Source of the DNA: Bifidobacterium breve
Lineage (GTDB): Bacteria; Actinomycetota; Actinomycetes; Nanopelagicales; Nanopelagicaceae
DNA length: 5,061 nt
Assembly: GCA_943324025.2 (NCBI GenBank)
Contig: CALPKA020000061.1
Span: forward strand, 1-5,061
Reading direction: 5' to 3'
Shown: in pieces, positions 1 through 5,061 of the stretch
Layout: each line of letters begins with the position of its first letter
Position numbering within the stretch: position 1 is the stretch's first letter
Program-made: the position numbers and the translations under genes
The notes under the pieces: model-generated
Databases searched by the model: none
What the model was told of the DNA's origin: nothing
The model's input: only the letters and a program-made list of their open reading frames with translations

Positions 1-33
1 CGATTATTTACAGTTTCGATTGCAGACAAATGA
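1..33 (+). CDS. 3' end of an upstream gene (partial, unidentified)
   Basis: Frame 1 is open from the window edge and ends at a TGA at 31-33, giving the C-terminal residues RLFTVSIADK. The stop overlaps the ATG of the next gene as ATGA (30-33), a typical translational-coupling junction, which is the main reason to believe this is a real gene end. Ten residues are too few to name a family. Because the next gene is TadC-like, the expected neighbour would be another Tad component such as a TadB-like membrane protein or the TadA/CpaF ATPase. That is inference from usual tad gene order only. Confidence 0.5.
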   Translation, partial: RLFTVSIADK

Positions 34-647
34 ACCACCTTCACTTTTATGTATTTTTGCTCATCGCACCCTTACTTGTTTTTGCGTTGAGAATAATTTT
101 GGTTGAGTTTTCAGCTGTTATTGCCGTCTCAAATTATGCAGATAGATTGCTTAGATTTCGTAAACTAATTAATAGATTGACCAGAAATGAGGTCTCCCAA
201 AGAGAAATCAACGAAGAATTAGTGGTTTTACTTCAAATGATTTCAATAATGATTTCAGCAGGTGAAAGTCCTATGGCTGCGTTGAAATACACTTCAAAAC
301 GTTCTGAGGGGTATTTACCCAGATTAATTGAACAGAGTTTTAAAAAGTACTCAGGTGGTTTGAATTTAGTTCAAACACTAGATTTCATTGCAACTGCCAC
401 TGACTCAAATCAAGTCAGGCGCTTGACTAACTCCATTCAAATCGCGGTCGAACGTGGTACCCCAATTTTGGAGGTTTTGAATAATCAGGTCACGGCATTA
501 AATAAGGAGATTAATCTCGCCTTACTGAAGAGATCTGGTAAGAGTGAGATAGCTCTTTTAATTCCGGTGGTCTTCTTAATCTTGCCAGTATCAATTGGAT
601 TTGCGATTTGGCCCTCGATCTATGGCTTAAACCAAGCGGGGTTTTAA
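30..647 (+). CDS. TadC-like type II secretion system F domain membrane protein
   Basis: This 205-residue protein looks like an inner-membrane platform protein of a Tad (Flp pilus) or related type IV pilus/type II secretion machine. Residues about 6-33 form a hydrophobic N-terminal segment, followed by a basic stretch (about 39-52). Residues about 62-165 resemble the cytoplasmic helical bundle of the T2SSF domain (LLQMISIMISAGESPMAAL, then a segment with paired arginines near 130). Residues 174-197 form a final membrane helix preceded by KRSGKSE, in the position of the TadC C-terminal helix. In the family this protein works with the TadA ATPase to extrude pilin. It is shorter than the roughly 300 residues common for TadC and has a single T2SSF domain. 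The frame is open upstream of ATG 30 to the window edge and no good Shine-Dalgarno is visible. The ATG is chosen because it overlaps the upstream stop as ATGA. TadB versus TadC cannot be settled here. Confidence 0.72.
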   Translation: MNHLHFYVFLLIAPLLVFALRIILVEFSAVIAVSNYADRLLRFRKLINRLTRNEVSQREINEELVVLLQMISIMISAGESPMAALKYTSKRSEGYLPRLIEQSFKKYSGGLNLVQTLDFIATATDSNQVRRLTNSIQIAVERGTPILEVLNNQVTALNKEINLALLKRSGKSEIALLIPVVFLILPVSIGFAIWPSIYGLNQAGF

Positions 648-651
648 ATCT

Positions 652-656
652 AAAGG
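652..656 (+). promoter_or_regulatory. Weak Shine-Dalgarno candidate for argG
   Basis: AAAGG lies 13 nt before the argG ATG, farther than the usual 5-9 nt, and no better purine run is closer. The start itself is not in doubt: an in-frame TAG at 658-660 precedes it and ATG 670 is the only start between that stop and the conserved N-terminus. Initiation may be weak or helped by ribosomes ending on the Tad gene 22 bp upstream. Confidence 0.35.
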
Positions 657-660
657 TTAG

Positions 661-2021
<1,361 letters not shown>

Positions 2022-2033
2022 AGTATCTGCCCT

Positions 2034-2156
2034 GATGTTTCCGGGGGTCGGTGTAATTCCGAACCGGCGGTCAAAGTCCGCGACCCAAATGAAATTCATT
2101 TGGTTGATTTGGTGAAATTCCAAGACCGACAGTTAAAGTCTGGATAAAGGAACATC
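2034..2156 (+). promoter_or_regulatory. FMN riboswitch (RFN element) of ribM
   Basis: The conserved RFN core is nearly complete: GGGGTCGGTGTAATTCCGAA, then ACCGGCGG, then AAAGTCCGCGACCC in the 5' half; TTGATTTGGTGAAATTCCAA, then GACCGACAGT and AAAGTCTGGAT in the 3' half. Visible helices are P1 2034-2041/2149-2156, P2 2048-2051/2059-2062, P3 2067-2070/2078-2081, a perfect 8-bp variable arm 2085-2092/2096-2103, P5 2109-2112/2120-2123 and P6 2130-2132/2140-2142. The family binds FMN and turns off riboflavin synthesis or transport genes. The 3' strand of P1 ends two nucleotides before the Shine-Dalgarno GG of the next gene. No terminator hairpin with a T tract lies between P1 and the ATG, so control is more likely at translation initiation than by attenuation. 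Confidence 0.97.
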
Positions 2157-2157
2157 T

Positions 2158-2162
2158 AGGAG
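2158..2162 (+). promoter_or_regulatory. Shine-Dalgarno of ribM, possibly sequestered by extended P1
   Basis: AGGAG lies 7 nt before ATG 2170, and an in-frame TAA at 2164-2166 rules out any earlier start. The sequence 5' of P1 is complementary to it: CCT (2031-2033) can pair with AGG (2158-2160), and ATCT (2025-2028) with AGAT (2161-2164), with only small bulges. These pairs stack on P1, so FMN binding could hide the site. Confidence 0.75.
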
Positions 2163-2169
2163 ATAACGC

Positions 2170-2844
2170 ATGTCTGTTTTGCAATGGTTGTTTGAAGCAC
2201 AAATCCAATTCGGCAGTAAGTCAATTACTTATCGAGAAATTATCGGTGGCCTACTTGGATTAACTAGCGCAGTACTTGGACTTAAGCGAAAAGTACTTGC
2301 TTGGCCAGTTGGTATAACTGGCGATGCACTTTTGTTTACAGTTTTTCTTGGCGCAGTCTTCTCATTTGGTGCAGATGATCAGGAGAAGAATTTTTATGGC
2401 CAAGCTGGACGTAACTTATTACTAATATTTGTCAGCATTTATGGCTGGATTCGATGGACTCAACATCGAAAATCTGGCGCACCAGGCACTCCTGCTGTTG
2501 TGCCCCGCTGGACTACAACTAAAGAGAAAATGGTTTTAGTTCCTGCCATCATAATTTTCTACACTCTGGCTTACCAATTATTTAAATCTCTTGGACAAAC
2601 TGGTACTTGGTTAGCCGTTGATACCTGGATATTTACTGGCACTGCTTTGGCTACATTTGGAATGAGCCGCGGCTATGTTGAATTCTGGTTGGTGTGGGTT
2701 GCAGTAGACCTAGTTGGAGTTCCATTTGCATTTAGCAATGGCTATTACCCAACCGGTACTTTGTATGCAATTTACCTGCCATTTGTAATCTGGGGCTTTA
2801 TTTCATGGCTTAAGATCTCAAAGCGGGAAAACGTAAAACAATAA
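2170..2844 (+). CDS. ribM: PnuC-family riboflavin transporter RibM (PnuX)
   Basis: This 224-residue polytopic membrane protein belongs to the PnuC family of vitamin transporters, which includes nicotinamide riboside (PnuC), thiamine (PnuT) and riboflavin (PnuX/RibM) importers. Hydrophobic segments lie at about 22-39, 43-64, 82-97, 121-139, 146-163, 169-187 and 196-214, fitting the seven-helix family fold. Family-like motifs are REIIGGLLGLTSAVLGLKRK (22-41), LAWPVGITGD (43-52), YGQAGRNLLLIFVSIYGWIR (76-95) and FWLVWVAVDLVGVPFAF (172-188). The sequence alone does not fix the substrate. The FMN riboswitch directly upstream points strongly to riboflavin, as in known actinobacterial ribM genes. 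The basic tail (SKRENVKQ) is probably cytoplasmic. It ends 14 bp before the terminator stem. A nicotinamide riboside or other vitamin substrate is the alternative. Confidence 0.9.
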   Translation: MSVLQWLFEAQIQFGSKSITYREIIGGLLGLTSAVLGLKRKVLAWPVGITGDALLFTVFLGAVFSFGADDQEKNFYGQAGRNLLLIFVSIYGWIRWTQHRKSGAPGTPAVVPRWTTTKEKMVLVPAIIIFYTLAYQLFKSLGQTGTWLAVDTWIFTGTALATFGMSRGYVEFWLVWVAVDLVGVPFAFSNGYYPTGTLYAIYLPFVIWGFISWLKISKRENVKQ

Positions 2845-2858
2845 GCAATCAAGTAATT

Positions 2859-2893
2859 AAAATGGGCCGGAATTTATCTTCCGGCCCATTTTT
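2859..2893. terminator. Bidirectional intrinsic terminator between ribM and pirin
   Basis: A perfect 14-bp stem pairs 2859-2872 with 2879-2892, with GC core GGGCCGG/CCGGCCC and a 6-nt loop (2873-2878). Read on the plus strand it ends in a T run (2889-2893) for ribM. Read on the minus strand it ends in TTTTAATT for the pirin gene. The genes on both sides converge here. The last base of the pirin stop codon (2892) is also the outermost base of the stem. Confidence 0.93.
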
Positions 2894-3941
2894 ATAGCTC
2901 TTGTAAATCCTCTGGCGTTCCATGCACGCCCTTTAAGTCACCACTTAATTTATAACCAATTCCATCTCTTTGAACAGGTCGCTCAGCTTTGCTCCAGTTT
3001 GGTGGAACTACTCCAAGCACGCCTTTTTGAAAGTCTTCAAAAGCTTTTAAAACTTCAGTTTTAGTGTTCATAACAAATGGTCCCATCCATGCAACTGGTT
3101 CACGGATTGGTAGACCACCAAGAATTAACACATCCATAGTTGGAGCACGGGATTCTTGGTTTAGATCAGCAGCAATAACTATTTGATCTCCATCGCGATA
3201 GGTGACAAGCTGCCCTGTTTTAATTGCATGCTTTTCTTCACCAACAGTTCCAAATCCATTTAAAACATAAGCCAATGCGTTGTATGCAGGATTCCATGGC
3301 AGTCGTAATTCACTACCTGGCTGCAAGGTTGCGTGCACCAAAGTTATTGGAGTTTGTGTTGAACCAGGACCTTTATGTCCTGCAACCTCTCCAGCAATAA
3401 CTCTAAGGAGTGCGCCGCCATCACTTGAAGATAAAAGTGCAACATCAGAGGCACGTAGATCTTGATAGGCAGGAGGGGACCATTTTTTTGCGGCAGGAAG
3501 ATTTACCCAAAGTTGGAAGCCATGAAATAGTCCGCCGCTTACAACTAAATGTTCTGGTGGAGTTTCGATATGCAAAATTCCAGCTCCAGCGGTCATCCAT
3601 TGTGTATCTCCATTAGAGATTGTTCCACCACCACCATGGTTGTCGTAGTGATCAAAAATTCCATCAATTATGTAAGTAACAGTTTCAAATCCTCGATGTG
3701 GATGCCAAGGTGTGCCTTTAGGTTCACCGGGGGCGTATTCAACCTCTCCCATTTGATCTAGATGAATAAATGGATCTAAGTCAGCTAAGTCCACGCCAGC
3801 AAATGCTCGTCTTACTGGAAAACCTTCACCCTCATGTCCTTGCGGGGCAGTAGTTATGCTCTTTACCCGACGGGCACGTGAGTTTGGATCAACAACTACT
3901 CTTGGAAGAATAGTTATATCTTTGACTGTTACTGCTGGCAA
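2892..3941 (-). CDS. Pirin-family bicupin protein
   Basis: This 349-residue protein has two cupin domains. The N-terminal pirin domain (about 20-150) carries the usual metal site: H80 and H82 in WHPHRGFETVTY, then H124 and E126 in MTAGAGILHIE, matching the 2-His, His, Glu iron ligands of known pirins. The C-terminal pirin domain spans about 195-305 and ends in GLPIREPVAWMGPFVMNT (276-293). Pirins are non-haem iron proteins. Members have been described as quercetinases or as redox-sensing partners of other proteins, so the role here is unknown. About 45 residues (305-349) extend beyond the second domain, making it longer than the roughly 230-290 residues of E. coli YhhW or human pirin. The start is TTG: an in-frame stop lies at 3962-3960, no other start is available, the next ATG is codon 64, and a good AGGAG is 5 nt upstream. 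It lies 63 bp downstream of pntB on the same strand. Confidence 0.95.
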   Translation of the reverse strand: MPAVTVKDITILPRVVVDPNSRARRVKSITTAPQGHEGEGFPVRRAFAGVDLADLDPFIHLDQMGEVEYAPGEPKGTPWHPHRGFETVTYIIDGIFDHYDNHGGGGTISNGDTQWMTAGAGILHIETPPEHLVVSGGLFHGFQLWVNLPAAKKWSPPAYQDLRASDVALLSSSDGGALLRVIAGEVAGHKGPGSTQTPITLVHATLQPGSELRLPWNPAYNALAYVLNGFGTVGEEKHAIKTGQLVTYRDGDQIVIAADLNQESRAPTMDVLILGGLPIREPVAWMGPFVMNTKTEVLKAFEDFQKGVLGVVPPNWSKAERPVQRDGIGYKLSGDLKGVHGTPEDLQEL

Positions 3942-3946
3942 GATCT

Positions 3947-3951
3947 CTCCT
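3947..3951 (-). promoter_or_regulatory. Shine-Dalgarno supporting the TTG start of pirin
   Basis: On the minus strand AGGAG lies 5 nt before the TTG at 3941-3939. Together with the in-frame stop just upstream (3962-3960) it decides the start at this rare codon. Confidence 0.8.
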
Positions 3952-3969
3952 AAATTTAATTATGTACCT

Positions 3970-4003
3970 GAATTATACAACTAACTAATCAGTTGAATTA
4001 TTC
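3970..4003. repeat. Imperfect inverted repeat between pntB and pirin, possible operator
   Basis: Arms GAATTATACAACT (3970-3982) and AGTTGAATTATTC (3991-4003) match at 11 of 13 positions around an 8-bp centre. It begins 1 bp after the pntB stop and covers the pirin -10 box. It lacks GC pairs and a T tract, so a strong terminator is unlikely. A repressor site over the promoter is possible but no regulator can be named. Confidence 0.5.
3972..3977 (-). promoter_or_regulatory. Candidate -10 box for the pirin gene
   Basis: A perfect TATAAT reads on the minus strand 30 bp before the TTG start, which would give a leader of about 25 nt. No good -35 is found at 16-18 bp spacing (the hexamers there are AATTCA, TAATTC and ATAATT). 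The promoter may therefore be weak or activator-dependent. The box lies inside one arm of the dyad at 3970-4003. Confidence 0.5.
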
Positions 4004-4004
4004 C

Positions 4005-5061
4005 TTATAGAGCTTTTAACGCGCTAACTACTTTTGTAAGCGAATCCTTTGCATCTCCAAAGAGTAAAGTGGTTTTTGGTTCATATAGAAGTTCATTCTC
4101 TATTCCAGCAAACCCAGGTCGCATAGAGCGTTTTAGGAAAATCACATTCGCTGCTAAAGCAACATCTAAAATCGGCATGCCATAGATAGGACATCCTGGT
4201 GTGGTTTTAGCAGCTGGATTAACCACATCATTTGCGCCAACAACTAAAACAACATCTGTCTGTGGGAATGTTGGATTTATCTCTTCCATCTCTACCAATT
4301 GTTCATATGGAACATTTGCCTCAGCTAACAACACATTCATATGTCCTGGCATTCGACCAGCAACTGGGTGAATTCCGTAGGCAACCTCAACACCTTTTGA
4401 AGCTAGTAAATCGGCTAACTCTCTAACTGTGTGTTGGGCCTGAGCAACGGCTAATCCAAATCCTGGCACGATCACAACGCGCTGTGCGTAGTTAAGCAAA
4501 ATTGCAACATCATCTGGTGAACCTGATTTAACAGGTCTGGCATCTGCTTGAGCACTGGCTGGACCTGCTTTGGCTGTAAAGGCACCAAACAAAGTTCCAA
4601 ATAAGGATCTACCCATCGCCTCTGCCATTAATCTGGTCAGAATAGTTCCTGATGCACCAACTAATGTTCCGGCAACAATTAATAAAGTGGTTTCTAAAAC
4701 ATAACCAGATGCAGCCACAGTTAATCCAGTGAATGCATTTAGCAATGAAATTACGATTGGGACATCTGCACCACCTACTGGAAGTACAAACAAAACTCCA
4801 AACAAAAGTGAAAGTAAACCATTTACCAACAATGGCGTTGTGCCACCACTTGAAATTACCCAACCACCGCTGGCCAATACACCCACTAGTGTCAAGGCAA
4901 TTATTTGCCGGCCGAAAGGGAAAATAACTGGTCTAGTTGTCATCAACTCTTGTAATTTTAAGAAAGTTATAACTGATCCTGAAAAAGAAACACATCCAAC
5001 AATTACTGTAAATACGGTTGCAATCACCACCGCGGTGGTTGCTTCCTCACCTAATTTTAAA
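4005..5061 (-). CDS. pntB: NAD(P) transhydrogenase beta subunit PntB (5' end outside window)
   Basis: PntB is the membrane and NADP(H)-binding subunit of the proton-translocating transhydrogenase, which makes NADPH from NADH and NADP+ using the proton gradient. The 351 visible residues match E. coli PntB (462 aa) from about residue 112 to the end, so roughly 110 N-terminal residues are missing. The membrane domain dII includes VSFSGSVITFLKL, then VGGADVPIVISLLNAFTGLT and LIVAGTLVGASGTIL. A variable hinge follows (4500-4580). The NADP(H)-binding domain dIII includes VPGFGLAVAQAQ (Rossmann-type fingerprint), GIHPVAGRMPGHMNVLLAEA, VLVVGANDVVNPAA, FLKRSMRPGFAGIENELLY and LLFGDAKDS. Codons at 5060-5031 read LKLGEEATTA in frame, so the GTG at 5030 is an internal valine and not the start. 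pntA genes would normally lie upstream, beyond the right edge. Confidence 0.97.
   Translation of the reverse strand, partial: LKLGEEATTAVVIATVFTVIVGCVSFSGSVITFLKLQELMTTRPVIFPFGRQIIALTLVGVLASGGWVISSGGTTPLLVNGLLSLLFGVLFVLPVGGADVPIVISLLNAFTGLTVAASGYVLETTLLIVAGTLVGASGTILTRLMAEAMGRSLFGTLFGAFTAKAGPASAQADARPVKSGSPDDVAILLNYAQRVVIVPGFGLAVAQAQHTVRELADLLASKGVEVAYGIHPVAGRMPGHMNVLLAEANVPYEQLVEMEEINPTFPQTDVVLVVGANDVVNPAAKTTPGCPIYGMPILDVALAANVIFLKRSMRPGFAGIENELLYEPKTTLLFGDAKDSLTKVVSALKAL

Noticed and set aside
2085..2103. Perfect 8-bp hairpin as a separate regulatory element
   Set aside because: It is the variable arm expected within the RFN element, not an independent structure.
3280..3761. Plus-strand open frames within the pirin gene
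   Set aside because: They overlap one another and run antisense to conserved pirin motifs, with no start signals or family resemblance.
4609..4863. Minus-strand open frame rich in Trp, Cys and Asn inside pntB
   Set aside because: It is an out-of-frame reading of the conserved PntB membrane domain with an implausible composition. Plus-strand frames at 4232-4426 and 4733-4927 are rejected for the same reason.
5028..5030. GTG as the start of a 341-residue pntB product
   Set aside because: The frame continues upstream to the window edge with PntB-like sequence, and the family has about 110 more N-terminal residues. The codon is an internal valine.
5026..5039. Perfect 14-bp palindrome ACCACCGCGGTGGT
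   Set aside because: It sits inside pntB and follows from the codons for Thr-Thr-Ala-Val-Val. No second copy or regulatory context is seen.

Overview
This is a low-GC (roughly 40% by eye), tightly packed bacterial window. The PnuC-type riboflavin transporter behind an FMN riboswitch, the separate PntB subunit and the small intergenic gaps suggest a streamlined actinobacterium, perhaps of the freshwater acI/Nanopelagicales kind. That assignment is an inference from gene style and base composition. No rRNA or marker phylogeny is available here.

Left part, plus strand (1-2844). The last codons of an unidentified gene overlap by ATGA with a short TadC-like membrane protein of the Tad/type II secretion F family. 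After a 22-bp gap comes a complete argininosuccinate synthase (argG) of the long, E. coli-like form. The 162 bp after argG are almost filled by a canonical FMN riboswitch (RFN element). It leads into a PnuC-family membrane protein, best called RibM/PnuX, a riboflavin importer. The Shine-Dalgarno of ribM can pair with sequence just 5' of the riboswitch P1 stem, which suggests control of translation initiation. No terminator is visible between the Tad gene and ribM, so one transcript could span all three. A weak promoter candidate also lies at the argG end.

Middle (2845-2893). A strong hairpin with T tracts on both sides serves as a bidirectional terminator between the convergent ribM and pirin genes. 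It touches the pirin stop codon.

Right part, minus strand (2892-5061). The 3' three quarters of pntB (NAD(P) transhydrogenase beta subunit, 5' end outside the window) is followed by a 63-bp gap and a pirin-family gene with a TTG start. The gap holds an imperfect dyad overlapping a perfect TATAAT, so pirin probably has its own, perhaps regulated, promoter.

The genes are mostly housekeeping: arginine synthesis, riboflavin uptake, NADPH balance and a redox-linked cupin. I see no CRISPR array, transposon, tRNA, phage gene, toxin-antitoxin pair or new defence system. The points most worth a second look are regulatory: the riboswitch/SD pairing, the dyad promoter and the terminator/stop-codon overlap. 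The lineage of the long-form ArgG is also worth checking.
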